Source: Staphylococcus caprae (GTDB taxonomy: Bacteria > Bacillota > Bacilli > Staphylococcales > Staphylococcaceae). From it: a stretch of DNA of 64,000 bases. Below are positions 11,334 to 20,461 of this stretch, one piece after another; position 1 is the first letter of the stretch; each line of letters opens with the position of its first letter. A program made the translations under genes and the position numbers. Location of the stretch: contig NZ_PPRT01000008.1 of assembly GCF_002902725.1 (NCBI RefSeq), positions 1-64,000 on the forward strand, given 5' to 3'. The notes beneath the pieces are model-generated. The model was not told the DNA's origin. It saw only the letters and a list, made by a program, of their open reading frames with translations, and did no database searches.

Positions 11334-11375
11334 AACCTTCTAGGTAACAAAACTTGTTACTTAGAAGGTTCTTTT
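11334..11375. terminator. Bidirectional terminator between sasC and the flavoprotein gene
   Basis: Arms of 17 nt at 11334-11350 and 11354-11370 pair with one G-U and enclose a 3-nt loop. A T-run follows on the plus strand and an A-rich stretch precedes it, so it can stop both convergent genes. Confidence 0.85.
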
Positions 11376-11379
11376 TCAA

Positions 11380-12645
11380 TTAGTTATTCGATTCTGTAGT
11401 GAAAGAGCCGGCGTACGTACCAGCTACATGACCAGTTACTAAAGCACTCGTAATATTGTAGCCACCAGTATAACCATGTATATCTAATACTTCACCACAT
11501 AAAAATAATCCCGGTACAATCTTAGACATCATCGTTTTAGGTTGAATTTCTTTTAATGATACACCACCGCCTGTGACAAAGGCTTTATCTAAAGGTTGGG
11601 TACCATTAACAGTAAACGTAAATCCTTTTAAATTAGAGATAAATTCGTTGAACTGTTGATTAGATAAATGGTGCGAAGTTGTTTCATCATCTATTTGAGA
11701 TTGTTCTAACATAAATAGTAAATATCGTTCTTCAATGAGACCACGTAAACTATTTTTCAAGTATTTATCTGGTTCTGCATCTAATAAAGATTTTACTTTC
11801 TGAGTGAGTTGGTCATTATTTAAATCAGGAAAAACATCTAATTGCATTTTAATATCTTGCTTCTTCTGATTTTTTTGTTCTTTATATACGAATTGGCTAC
11901 ATCTTAAAGCAGCTGGACCGCTAACTCCAAAATGTGTGAAAATCATATCCATTTGATGGCTAATTCTTTTTTTACCATTTTTCTTTAATACTGATAATTC
12001 GACATCTTTTAAGCTCAAACCCTTGAGTTGCTTTGATTTAATAAAAGGTTCGTTCGATGTAATAGGAACCTCAGTGGGGAAAAGCTCTGTGATAGAATGA
12101 CCCAACGATTCGGCAAACTTATAGCCGTCGCCTGTTGATCCAGTTTGTGGTACTGAAGTACCGCCAGTAGCAATAATTAATGAATGACTTTTAAATTCAC
12201 CATTTTGCGTTTTGACATAAAAAATATCGTTCTCATAAGAAACGTTAGTTACTGGGGTCTCTTCCATCACTTTAACTTGATTATTTTTTATTTGTTGGAC
12301 TAACGTATCCACCACATCTTGAGCTTTATTTGATACTGGAAACATACGTCCATGATCTTCTTCTTTTAACTTAACACCACGACTTTCAAAAAAGTCGATG
12401 ATTGATTCATTGTCAAAGACAGAAAAAGGGCTGTATAGAAATTTACCATTACCTGGAATATTTTTAATAATTTCCGCATAGGGGAGGCGATTTGTCACAT
12501 TACAACGACCGCCACCTGAAATTTTTAATTTTCGACCTAAACCTTTTTTCTTTTCAATTAACAACACATTGTCACTAACTTCACTTGCGGCTACTGCAGC
12601 CATTGATCCACTAGGGCCACCGCCAATAATTATAGTTTGATACAT
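11380..12645 (-). CDS. BaiN/RdsA (HI0933) family NAD(P)/FAD-dependent flavoprotein
   Basis: A 421-residue flavoprotein of the HI0933/YtfP family; its substrate is not known with certainty. The FAD-binding Rossmann motif GGGPSG is at residues 8-13, and the C-terminal FAD signature GEVLDIHGYTGGYN is present near residue 390. The start is supported by GGAGGT a few bases upstream. It converges on the adhesin gene and shares its terminator. Length is normal for the family and no catalytic loss is visible. Related annotations call this an aminoacetone oxidase or bile-acid reductase-like protein; I would not assign a reaction. Confidence 0.85.
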   Translation of the reverse strand: MYQTIIIGGGPSGSMAAVAASEVSDNVLLIEKKKGLGRKLKISGGGRCNVTNRLPYAEIIKNIPGNGKFLYSPFSVFDNESIIDFFESRGVKLKEEDHGRMFPVSNKAQDVVDTLVQQIKNNQVKVMEETPVTNVSYENDIFYVKTQNGEFKSHSLIIATGGTSVPQTGSTGDGYKFAESLGHSITELFPTEVPITSNEPFIKSKQLKGLSLKDVELSVLKKNGKKRISHQMDMIFTHFGVSGPAALRCSQFVYKEQKNQKKQDIKMQLDVFPDLNNDQLTQKVKSLLDAEPDKYLKNSLRGLIEERYLLFMLEQSQIDDETTSHHLSNQQFNEFISNLKGFTFTVNGTQPLDKAFVTGGGVSLKEIQPKTMMSKIVPGLFLCGEVLDIHGYTGGYNITSALVTGHVAGTYAGSFTTESNN

Positions 12646-12975
12646 TGAGTTACCTCCATATCTTCTTAGTACTATTGTATAAGACTGATTCAGTATATTC
12701 TAATAAAATTAAGGTATGAGATGACAAAGTGTAAAAATGTAATTATAATATAAAACTTGGAACCTTCTATATATTAAGAAGGAAAATAGCAACGTTTTTC
12801 TACAATTAACAAGCTTTTTAAAAACTTATTGACTTTAAAGTCTAAAAAGTAGGAATTAAAAGACAAACATCTATTATTTTGTGATATATTTTTAAGTAAT
12901 GCAAGATAATAAGTCAGTTTAAAACAACATGAAACAAATAAACTTTAATAAATTTTTAAGATTGGAAGATAGGTA
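12646..12975 (+). promoter_or_regulatory. Divergent intergenic region with candidate murJ promoter
   Basis: No gene is visible in these 330 bases. For the rightward operon the best signal is an extended -10, TG-A-TATATT at 12882-12890, with only a poor -35 (AAGACA at 12860-12865, 19-nt spacer). A small inverted repeat CCTTCT/AGAAGG lies at 12763-12768 and 12777-12782 with no T-run, so it is not a clear terminator. The murJ start has only a weak purine-rich ribosome binding site. Confidence 0.45.
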
Positions 12976-14637
12976 ATGAGTGAAAGTAAAGAAATGGTTC
13001 GAGGAACCTTCTTAATTACATTGAGTATTTTAATTACTAAAGTATTAGGTGTCTTATTCATTATTCCATTCACTTCTTTAATAGGTGGACAAGAGAATAT
13101 GGCTCCTTTTACTTATGCTTACGCTCCTTATAATATAGCAATTGCTGTAGCCACAGCCGGCGTACCTTTAGCTGCTTCGAAATATGTAGCTAAATATAAC
13201 GCAATAGGTGCTTATAAGGTGAGCCAAAAGTTTTATAAGTCTAGTTTTATTGTAATGAGTATTACAGGTATCATAGGCTTTCTTATTTTATACTTCTTAG
13301 CTCCATACATAGCAGAATTAACTTTATCACGTAATTCTCATGAGAAAAATGGTTGGTCTGTTGCAGATATCACTTGGATTATAAGAATTATCAGTATGGT
13401 AGTTATATTTATACCAGTACTAGCAACTTGGAGAGGTATCTTCCAAGGTTACAAGTCTATGGGACCAACAGCAGTTTCTGAAGTTACGGAACAAATTGCT
13501 CGTATTATTTTCATTTTAGTTGGAAGTTACTTAGCTTTAAATGTATTCAACGGAACGATTTTACAAGCAAATGGTATCGCTACATTTGCAGCGGCAATTG
13601 GTGCTATCGCAGGTATCATCACATTATGGTACTACTGGATTAAACGTAGAAGAAATATTAAACAGATGGTAGAATCTGATACTGCTAATTTAGATGTATC
13701 GTATGGCGCTATGTATAAAGAAATTATTGCTTATAGTATTCCGTTCGTCATTGTCAGCTTGAATTTCCCATTATTCAATTTAGTAGATCAATTTACACAT
13801 AACGGTGCATTAAGTTTAGTAGGCGTAAATCCAGTATTACAAGATACGTTCTTTAATATGTTAAATATGTCTACAAATAAAATCGTTATGATTCCAACGT
13901 CATTAAGTGCAGGATTTGCGGTGAGCTTAATTCCATACATTACTAAGACTTACGAAGAAGGGCGTCTTGATGAAATGCATAGACAAATTAGAACATCTAT
14001 TGGGGTTCTAATGTTTATTACAGTTCCTGCAAGCATTGGTATCATGGCTTTAGCTCAACCTTTATTTACAGTTTTCTATGGTTACGATCCAATTGTTCAC
14101 GGACATGATCCTAACTTTGACGGAAGTCGTTTATTATTCTACTATTCGCCAGTTGCGATACTTATTTCACTACTTAGTGTGACTGCTTCAATGCTTCAAG
14201 GTATTGATAAACAAAAATTAACAGTTTATGTTATTTTAGGTTCAGTTTTAATAAAACTAGCATTAAACTATCCATTAATTATGATGTTACACACGCCTGG
14301 TGCTGTTTTAAGTACGGCAATCGCATTATTATTCGCTAATGCATGTAACTTCTACATTCTTAAAAAATACGCTAAGTTTAAATTCAGCTATAGTTGGATT
14401 CATTTTGGAAAAATATTCTTATATTCTTTCATCATGATGATTGGCGTAGAAATCGTATTCTTTATACTTAAACTTTTCTTAGAACCAACACGATTTGGTT
14501 ACCTTATTATCATAGCAGTGAGTGTTGTTGTGGGCGCACTCATTTACGGTGGTATTACAATTAAGAATAGATTAGCTGATGAGTTTTTAGGAGATATTCC
14601 TGGAAAAATTAGACGTAAAGTGAAGTTTTTACAATGA
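12976..14637 (+). CDS. murJ: Lipid II flippase MurJ (MOP superfamily, YtgP type)
   Basis: A 553-residue polytopic membrane protein of the polysaccharide biosynthesis/MOP exporter fold, with about 14 hydrophobic segments starting at residue 10. It should flip the undecaprenyl-linked peptidoglycan precursor lipid II to the outer face of the membrane. This is the YtgP-type branch, and the S. aureus protein at this position has been shown to act as MurJ and to be the target of flippase inhibitors. Its last four bases overlap the start of the pseudouridine synthase gene, so the two are translationally coupled. No truncation is seen. Confidence 0.9.
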   Translation: MSESKEMVRGTFLITLSILITKVLGVLFIIPFTSLIGGQENMAPFTYAYAPYNIAIAVATAGVPLAASKYVAKYNAIGAYKVSQKFYKSSFIVMSITGIIGFLILYFLAPYIAELTLSRNSHEKNGWSVADITWIIRIISMVVIFIPVLATWRGIFQGYKSMGPTAVSEVTEQIARIIFILVGSYLALNVFNGTILQANGIATFAAAIGAIAGIITLWYYWIKRRRNIKQMVESDTANLDVSYGAMYKEIIAYSIPFVIVSLNFPLFNLVDQFTHNGALSLVGVNPVLQDTFFNMLNMSTNKIVMIPTSLSAGFAVSLIPYITKTYEEGRLDEMHRQIRTSIGVLMFITVPASIGIMALAQPLFTVFYGYDPIVHGHDPNFDGSRLLFYYSPVAILISLLSVTASMLQGIDKQKLTVYVILGSVLIKLALNYPLIMMLHTPGAVLSTAIALLFANACNFYILKKYAKFKFSYSWIHFGKIFLYSFIMMIGVEIVFFILKLFLEPTRFGYLIIIAVSVVVGALIYGGITIKNRLADEFLGDIPGKIRRKVKFLQ

Positions 14638-15326
14638 GAATAGATAAATTTTTAGCAAACATGGGTGTAGGTACGCGTAATGAAGTTAAACAATTACTTA
14701 AAAAAGGTGCAGTCGAAGTAAACGATAAGAAAATTAAAACACCTAAAACGCATATCAATCCTAATGAAGACCATGTTACAGTGAATGGCTCAACCATTTC
14801 TTACATTGAGAATGTCTATATCATGCTAAATAAACCTAAAGGCGTGATTTCAGCCACAGAAGATGACTCGCATAAAACTGTCATAGATTTAATCCCTGAA
14901 TATTCACATTTGGGGATTTTTCCTGTAGGAAGATTAGATAAGGATACAGAAGGTCTATTATTATTAACAAATGATGGTCAATTTAATCACGAATTAATGA
15001 ATCCGAACAAACATGTTTCAAAAACATATGAAGTCGTTTCTAAATATCCAATTAAACAAGCAGATATTGAAGCGTTTGAATCAGGTGTTGAACTTTCAGA
15101 CGGAAAAGTTAAACCCGCAAAGCTTATTAAAGGAAATGACCATCTTTCATATGTTACGATTTACGAAGGCAAATATCATCAAGTTAAAAGAATGTTTCAT
15201 AGTATAGAAAATGAGGTATTAGAATTGAAACGTATTAAAATCGCCAATTTAGAATTAGATCAATCTCTAAATGATGGTGAATTTCGTTTTCTAAATGAAC
15301 AAGATTTTAACAATCTTAAAAACTAA
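14634..15326 (+). CDS. RsuA/RluB-family 16S or 23S rRNA pseudouridine synthase
   Basis: The 230-residue protein begins with an S4 RNA-binding domain (about 1-60), followed by the catalytic domain of the RsuA family. The signature GRLDKDTEGLLLL is at about 99-111, with catalytic Asp102. It converts a uridine to pseudouridine in rRNA; the target base cannot be read from sequence, although RsuA modifies 16S U516 in E. coli. The ATG overlaps the TGA of murJ (ATGA), and no ribosome binding site other than murJ coding sequence is available, which suggests coupling. Confidence 0.88.
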   Translation: MRIDKFLANMGVGTRNEVKQLLKKGAVEVNDKKIKTPKTHINPNEDHVTVNGSTISYIENVYIMLNKPKGVISATEDDSHKTVIDLIPEYSHLGIFPVGRLDKDTEGLLLLTNDGQFNHELMNPNKHVSKTYEVVSKYPIKQADIEAFESGVELSDGKVKPAKLIKGNDHLSYVTIYEGKYHQVKRMFHSIENEVLELKRIKIANLELDQSLNDGEFRFLNEQDFNNLKN

Positions 15327-15347
15327 TAAAGGAGAAGGTGTTTTATT

Positions 15348-15773
15348 ATGGGTAAATGTACAAACTTATTTAGAATTGCATTAGGTATCGGTGGTGCTGT
15401 TGCAGCAGTTGCTTTAACTCGTAAAGACAGCCGCGATAAACTAAAAAATGAATATAACAAATATAAAGAAAATCCTGAATCATACAAAGCAAATGCTAAA
15501 GATTTAGCTAACCAAATCGGTAGCAAAGCGAATGAAACGATTCAAGAAGTGAGAAATAATCCAAAAGATTATGTAGATCGTATTAAAAACGATCCTAAAG
15601 CATTCTTTGAAGAAGAAAAATCTAAATTCACTGATTTAGATGATAAAAAAGCAGACGACTTAGAAGAAGGTAAGTTTGACGACGAAGGTGGCGCAACAAC
15701 TTCTAATAATCTTAGAGTAGTCTCTGAAGAAGATTTAAAAAATAATAAAAATGCTTTAGAAGATAAAAAATAA
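15348..15773 (+). CDS. Small YtxH-domain membrane-associated protein
   Basis: A 141-residue protein with a short N-terminal glycine/alanine-rich hydrophobic segment (about residues 7-24) followed by a charged, largely helical tail rich in Lys, Glu and Asp. This is the YtxH architecture. Function is unknown; relatives are stress-associated or envelope-associated. GGAGAAGG at 15331-15338 is a good ribosome binding site, 21 nt after the previous stop, so it is the third gene of the murJ operon. A terminator follows. Confidence 0.75.
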   Translation: MGKCTNLFRIALGIGGAVAAVALTRKDSRDKLKNEYNKYKENPESYKANAKDLANQIGSKANETIQEVRNNPKDYVDRIKNDPKAFFEEEKSKFTDLDDKKADDLEEGKFDDEGGATTSNNLRVVSEEDLKNNKNALEDKK

Positions 15774-15792
15774 GGCAGTTTTATACAACATG

Positions 15793-15825
15793 TGTCATCA
15801 GATTAAATTCTGGTGGCATTTTTTT
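15793..15825 (+). terminator. Terminator after the YtxH gene
   Basis: TGTCATCAGA at 15793-15802 pairs with TCTGGTGGCA at 15809-15818, including G-U pairs, and seven T follow. It ends the murJ operon. Confidence 0.85.
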
Positions 15826-16034
15826 ATGCAATTTTCCCCACATAAAAGATTATAAAATAATTTCTCACCTACACTTTCAAATTTAAATTCAAACCCAGAA
15901 TGAACACTCATTTTGTAAAAAAGATTCAATCAAAAGAAAAAAATTAAGTAATTTTTCTGACATCTTACTGTAGTTTCTCAGTAACATAATGTAAAATGGA
16001 TATTAACTTATAAAAAAAAGGAAGTCGATCTCAA

Positions 16035-17444
16035 ATGTGGAAAGAAAAGGTTCTAGAATATGAAAATCAAATGATTGATGATCTGAAAGGCTTATTATCT
16101 ATTGAAAGTGTTAGAGATGATTCTCAAGCCTCAAATGAAGCACCAGTTGGACCGGGACCAAGAAAAGCTCTAGACTACATGTATCAAATTGCTGAGAGAG
16201 ATGGTTTCTCAACACATGATGTGGATCACATTGCCGGACGAATTGAAGCAGGTAAAGGCGACGATGTTTTAGGTATTTTATGCCATGTCGATGTTGTGCC
16301 AGCTGGAGATGGGTGGGATTCAGATCCGTTTGATCCAGTAGTTACAGATAATGCCATTATTGCTAGAGGTGCATTAGATGATAAAGGACCAACAATTGCT
16401 GCATATTATGCTGTTAAGATTCTGAACGATATGAATGTAGATTGGAAGAAACGTATTCATATGATTATTGGGACAGATGAAGAGTCTGACTGGAAATGTA
16501 CAGATAGATATTTCCAAACTGAGGAAATGCCTACTTTAGGTTTTGCACCTGATGCTGAATTCCCAGCGATACACGGTGAAAAGGGTATTACTACTTTTGA
16601 TTTAGTTCAAAATAAAATGGCAGAAGATGCTGATGAGCCTGATTACGAACTCATTAGTTTTGAATCTGGTCAAAGATATAATATGGTTCCAGACCACGCA
16701 GAAGCACGCGTGCTAGTTAAAGAGAATATGACAGATGTCATTCAAAACTTTGAATACTTTATAGAACAACATCAACTTCAAGGTGAAAGTACAGTTGATA
16801 GTGGCATATTAATCTTAACTGTTGAAGGTAAAGCTGTTCACGGTATGGATCCTTCTCTAGGTGTCAATGCCGGTTCATATCTCCTTAAATTTTTATCATC
16901 ACTCAACTTAGATAAAAGTGCTAAAGATTTTGTGGAATTTAATAATCGCTATCTGTTTAATTCTCATTTTGGTGAAAAAATGGGCATGAAATTCCATACA
17001 GATATCATGGGCGATGTAACTACAAATATTGGGATTATAAAATATGACAACGAGCAAGCTGGTAGATATGGCATTAACTTAAGATATCCAGAAGGATTCG
17101 AATTCGAAGAAGCAATAGAAAGATTTACTAATGAAATTAAAGAACTTGGCTTTAGTGTTGAATTAGGCAAAGTTCAGAAACCTCATTACGTTGATAAGAA
17201 CGATCCATTTGTAGAAAAGCTCGTTAAAGCATACAGAAATCAAACAGGCGATATGACTGAACCATATACTATTGGTGGCGGTACATATGCTAGAAATCTC
17301 GACAAAGGGGTCGCATTCGGTGCAATGTTTGAAGATACAGAAGATTTAATGCATCAAAAAAATGAGTACATGACTAAACAACAATTGATTGACGCAACAA
17401 GTATTTATTTAGAAGCAATCTATTCTTTATGTGTGGAGGAATAA
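16035..17444 (+). CDS. pepV: Dipeptidase PepV (M20 metallopeptidase)
   Basis: A 469-residue cytoplasmic zinc dipeptidase of the M20 family that hydrolyses a range of dipeptides. Metal and catalytic residues are visible: H84 and D86 in [11 protein letters not shown], the ALDDKGP motif near residue 117, E149/E150 in GTDEESDW, and PDAEFP further on. The family lid domain lies between about 190 and 380. The ribosome binding site is GGAAG near 16020. Its stop codon directly precedes the dat start codons, so the two form an operon that links peptide breakdown to amino acid conversion. Confidence 0.93.
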   Translation: MWKEKVLEYENQMIDDLKGLLSIESVRDDSQASNEAPVGPGPRKALDYMYQIAERDGFSTHDVDHIAGRIEAGKGDDVLGILCHVDVVPAGDGWDSDPFDPVVTDNAIIARGALDDKGPTIAAYYAVKILNDMNVDWKKRIHMIIGTDEESDWKCTDRYFQTEEMPTLGFAPDAEFPAIHGEKGITTFDLVQNKMAEDADEPDYELISFESGQRYNMVPDHAEARVLVKENMTDVIQNFEYFIEQHQLQGESTVDSGILILTVEGKAVHGMDPSLGVNAGSYLLKFLSSLNLDKSAKDFVEFNNRYLFNSHFGEKMGMKFHTDIMGDVTTNIGIIKYDNEQAGRYGINLRYPEGFEFEEAIERFTNEIKELGFSVELGKVQKPHYVDKNDPFVEKLVKAYRNQTGDMTEPYTIGGGTYARNLDKGVAFGAMFEDTEDLMHQKNEYMTKQQLIDATSIYLEAIYSLCVEE

Positions 17445-17447
17445 ATG

Positions 17448-18296
17448 ATGACAAAAGTTTTTATTAATGGTGAATTTGTAGAGGAAAAGGACGCTAAAGT
17501 ATCATACGAAGATAGGGGCTATGTTTTTGGAGATGGTATTTATGAGTACATCCGTGCTTATGAAGGCAAATTATTTACAGTAAAGGAACACTTTGAAAGA
17601 TTTTTGAGAAGTGCGAATGAAATTGGATTAGATTTAGAATACTCAGTTGATGAGTTAATAGAATTAGTACGCCAATTATTACATGAAAACAATGTTAAAA
17701 ATGGTGGAATATATATTCAAGCTACAAGAGGCGTAGCCCCACGTGAGCATTCATTCCCCACACCTCCTGTTAAACCAGTAGTTATGGCATTTACTAAGAG
17801 CTACGACAGACCGTATGAACAATTAGAAAATGGTATTTATACTGTTACAACAGAAGACATTCGTTGGCTTCGTTGTGACATCAAAAGTTTGAATCTTCTA
17901 GGAAATGTTTTAGCAAAAGAATTTGCTGTTAAATATAATGCGACAGAAGCGATTCAACACCGAGGAGAAACAGTTACGGAAGGTGCTTCAAGTAACGTTT
18001 ATGCTATTAAAGACGGTGCGATTTATACACATCCTATCAATAATTTTATTTTAAATGGTATTACGCGTCGTGTAATTAAATGGATTGCTGAAGATTATAA
18101 TATTCCGTTTAAAGAAGAAACATTTACTGTTGATTTCTTGAAAAATGCTGACGAAGTCATTGTTTCTAGTACTTCTGCTGAAGTTATGCCTGTCATCAAA
18201 GTTGACGGTGAAAATATTGGTGATGGAAAGGTTGGCGATGTAACACGTCAATTACAAGAAGGATTTAACAAATATATCAAATCTCATAGTATTTAA
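17448..18296 (+). CDS. dat: D-amino acid (D-alanine) aminotransferase
   Basis: A class IV PLP enzyme that interconverts D-alanine and 2-oxoglutarate with pyruvate and D-glutamate, feeding D-Glu and D-Ala to peptidoglycan. The PLP lysine lies in [11 protein letters not shown] (K146) and the family motif [10 protein letters not shown] is at about 25-34. Two adjacent ATGs exist at 17445 and 17448. The ribosome binding site GGAGGA at 17435-17440 is 4 nt from the first and 7 nt from the second, so I chose the second, giving 282 residues. It follows pepV without a gap. Confidence 0.92.
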   Translation: MTKVFINGEFVEEKDAKVSYEDRGYVFGDGIYEYIRAYEGKLFTVKEHFERFLRSANEIGLDLEYSVDELIELVRQLLHENNVKNGGIYIQATRGVAPREHSFPTPPVKPVVMAFTKSYDRPYEQLENGIYTVTTEDIRWLRCDIKSLNLLGNVLAKEFAVKYNATEAIQHRGETVTEGASSNVYAIKDGAIYTHPINNFILNGITRRVIKWIAEDYNIPFKEETFTVDFLKNADEVIVSSTSAEVMPVIKVDGENIGDGKVGDVTRQLQEGFNKYIKSHSI

Positions 18297-18385
18297 AGTT
18301 AAGAATATTAGAAATTTTAAAAACTTAAAAACTTAAAAATCTTAATATAATTGTCTTATTTTTCCAGTATTTAGGAAGAAGAATG

Positions 18386-18394
18386 TGTTATAAT
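18386..18394 (+). promoter_or_regulatory. Extended -10 promoter ahead of ytmP
   Basis: TG-T-TATAAT at 18386-18394 is a perfect extended -10 element. No good -35 is present at 17 nt. Transcription would begin near 18401, about 300 nt before the ytmP start. Confidence 0.6.
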
Positions 18395-18400
18395 TTAAAG

Positions 18401-18680
18401 CAAAGCGATTTAATGATTTTAAGGACGTCGAACTAGTAAAATGTGTCATTTTGTTTCTCATTTTTAGTTGAAATGTACCCTTAAAAATTATAAAATCTTT
18501 TATGAGTGATAAATAAAGAACGGGCTGATTGATTAAAATATTTAGGGAATTTTATATTATCAAGCCAACTAAAAAACTGTTATCTAAATATCAATTGAGC
18601 GTAAGAGACAAAAAGAATATGCGCTTTTCTATAAATTAGAATATATGGCTCTTGAAAAATATATTTCTAGAGCCATTTTC
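18401..18680 (+). ncRNA. Candidate non-coding transcript or attenuated ytmP leader
   Basis: The gap from 18297 to 18703 has no plausible gene. A strong extended -10 at 18389-18394 opens a transcript that meets a terminator-like hairpin at 18646-18680, which ends about 12 nt before the ytmP ribosome binding site. The product would be about 280 nt. It could be a small RNA or a leader whose terminator controls ytmP. I recognise no known riboswitch class in it. The evidence is the promoter and terminator only. Confidence 0.35.
18646..18680 (+). terminator. Terminator or attenuator hairpin immediately before ytmP
   Basis: TGGCTCT at 18646-18652 pairs with AGAGCCA at 18669-18675. After one T-T mismatch, GAAA at 18654-18657 pairs with TTTC at 18664-18667. 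Four T and a C follow. The ytmP ribosome binding site begins only about 12 nt downstream. Confidence 0.65.
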
Positions 18681-18703
18681 TAATTGAAAGTGAGGTGAAC
18701 GTG

Positions 18704-19495
18704 TTGGAGCAGTTTTATCAGTTAGGGTGGACACTTGACTCTGCTGGAGGAGCTTCTGGTGAAGCTTATATGGCTGAGCAAGATGGACAGAAATTATTTT
18801 TAAAACGTAATTCTAATCCTTTTATTGCAGCATTATCTGCAGAAGGAATTGTACCAAAACTTGTATGGACGAAACGTATTGAAACAGGAGAGGTAGTCAC
18901 TGCGCAACATTGGAAAAATGGTCGTGAGCTTAAATCCGATGAAATGGATCAAACGAGAGTAGCACAACTGCTTAATAAAATCCACAGTTCTAAGCCACTA
19001 CTTACTATGCTTAAACGTATGGAAATGGAACCCATTACTCCTGAAATCATGTTAAATAAAATTAATGCTTCTCTTTCTAGAGAAGTTTTAACCCACCATG
19101 TTGTGAGAAAAGCTTTAACTTATTTAGAGGACCATATACCTAATTTAGATTCACGCTTTTTTACTGTCGTACATGGTGACGTCAACCACAATAACTGGTT
19201 ATTATCTGATAGAGATGAGTTATATCTAGTAGATTGGGAAGGCGCTATGATTGCAGACCCAGCTATAGATATTGGCATGCTGCTTTATAACTACGTTCCT
19301 CAATCTAAATGGTCAAAATGGTTCAAAACCTATGGCGTAGAAGAGAGTATGAATTTAAACAAACGTATGAAATGGTATACAGTGATTCAATCCATTGGTA
19401 TGGTTCAATGGTATGAAGAACAAAAGCGCTATAAGGATATGAACTTGTGGCTAAAATTCTTAAATGAAGTGATGAATAGCAACCTATTTATATAA
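18704..19495 (+). CDS. ytmP: YtmP family aminoglycoside-phosphotransferase-like kinase
   Basis: A protein of the choline/aminoglycoside kinase (APH) fold with unknown substrate. The Brenner-type catalytic loop HGDVNHNN starts at residue 157, and the metal-binding DWE is at 177-179. GTG codons at 18695 and 18701 are alternative starts, but the first lies inside the ribosome binding site (GAGGTG, 18692-18697). TTG at 18704 has a normal 6-nt spacing, which gives 263 residues. It sits 12 nt before trmB and forms an operon with it, as in B. subtilis. A direct role in resistance is not implied. Confidence 0.8.
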   Translation: MEQFYQLGWTLDSAGGASGEAYMAEQDGQKLFLKRNSNPFIAALSAEGIVPKLVWTKRIETGEVVTAQHWKNGRELKSDEMDQTRVAQLLNKIHSSKPLLTMLKRMEMEPITPEIMLNKINASLSREVLTHHVVRKALTYLEDHIPNLDSRFFTVVHGDVNHNNWLLSDRDELYLVDWEGAMIADPAIDIGMLLYNYVPQSKWSKWFKTYGVEESMNLNKRMKWYTVIQSIGMVQWYEEQKRYKDMNLWLKFLNEVMNSNLFI

Positions 19496-19507
19496 GGAGA
19501 AATTAAG

Positions 19508-20152
19508 ATGAGAGTTCGATACAAACCTTGGGCAGAAGACTATTTAAAAGAACATCCTGATCTCGTTGATATGGATGGTACACATGCTGGTCACATGTCT
19601 GAGTGGTTTGACAAAGAACAACCTATTTATATAGAAATTGGTTCTGGCATGGGACAATTTATAACTACTTTAGCTTCCCAACATCCAGAAATTAACTTTG
19701 TGTCAATGGAACGAGAGAAAAGTGTGATGTATAAAGTTCTTGATAAAGCTAAAGAACTTCAGTTAACTAATTTGAAAATGATTTGCAACGATGCAATAGA
19801 GTTAAATGAATACTTTAAAGATGAAGAGGTTTCTAGAATTTATCTTAACTTTTCTGATCCGTGGCCTAAAAAACGTCATGCTAAAAGACGTCTAACATAT
19901 CATACATATCTTGCTTTATATAAGCAGATTCTTAAAGAAGATGGTGAAATACACTTTAAGACTGATAATAGAGGACTTTTTGCGTTTAGTTTAGAAAGTA
20001 TGTCTCAATTTGGTATGTATTTCACTAAAATGAATTTAAATCTGCACGATGAAGATGACGAAGATAACATTCTTACTGAGTATGAGAAGAAATTTTCTGA
20101 AAAGGGTTCAAGAATTTATCGAATGGAAGCAAAATTTCATAAAAACTTTTAA
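19508..20152 (+). CDS. trmB: tRNA (guanine-N7-)-methyltransferase
   Basis: A 214-residue SAM-dependent enzyme that makes m7G46 in the variable loop of tRNA. The SAM motif IGSGMG is at 44-49 and the family signature DPWPKKRH at 117-124. The ribosome binding site AAGGAGA overlaps the end of ytmP's stop region. Length is typical. It is the last gene before a non-coding stretch with two hairpins. Confidence 0.95.
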   Translation: MRVRYKPWAEDYLKEHPDLVDMDGTHAGHMSEWFDKEQPIYIEIGSGMGQFITTLASQHPEINFVSMEREKSVMYKVLDKAKELQLTNLKMICNDAIELNEYFKDEEVSRIYLNFSDPWPKKRHAKRRLTYHTYLALYKQILKEDGEIHFKTDNRGLFAFSLESMSQFGMYFTKMNLNLHDEDDEDNILTEYEKKFSEKGSRIYRMEAKFHKNF

Positions 20153-20163
20153 ATGTATTGGGA

Positions 20164-20208
20164 GTGGGACAGAAATATAATTTAGCAAAATTATTTTCAT
20201 TGTCCCAC
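20164..20208. repeat. Staphylococcal intergenic hairpin element (GTGGGACA type)
   Basis: GTGGGACA at 20164-20171 and its exact complement TGTCCCAC at 20201-20208 form a stem, extended by flanking G and C. Similar GTGGGACA hairpins are scattered between genes in staphylococcal genomes. The gap 20153-20461 otherwise holds a second hairpin, a palindrome and no gene. Confidence 0.6.
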
Positions 20209-20284
20209 CCCGGCAAGGATGGCTAGGATTAAAAGAAGCTTGATATAAGTGCACTTTTAATTCAGACATCTACTGCCAATATGT

Positions 20285-20326
20285 AAAAAAAGGCTGAGAC
20301 AATTAATCATGTCCCAGCCTTTTTTA
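20285..20326. terminator. Bidirectional-looking terminator after trmB
   Basis: GGCTGAGACA at 20292-20301 pairs with TGTCCCAGCC at 20310-20319 with one A-C mismatch, flanked by seven A before and six T after. It resembles the hairpins at 32175 and 38771. Confidence 0.75.
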
Positions 20327-20409
20327 TTAATTTTTAAATCGTTCTAATTAGTTAAAAATCATTTGTTTGAATTGCGATTAGATAATATTTGTAATACTTT
20401 TGAATAAAA

Positions 20410-20424
20410 GATGTAATTTACATC
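20410..20424. promoter_or_regulatory. Perfect 15-bp palindrome upstream of the ytnP-like gene
   Basis: GATGTAA, one T, then TTACATC is an exact 7-1-7 palindrome, 37 nt before the ATG. Size and place suit a dimeric repressor operator. I cannot match it to a named regulator. Confidence 0.4.
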
Positions 20425-20461
20425 AATTTAGAATATAAATAACGTAGAGGAGGAGTTATTT

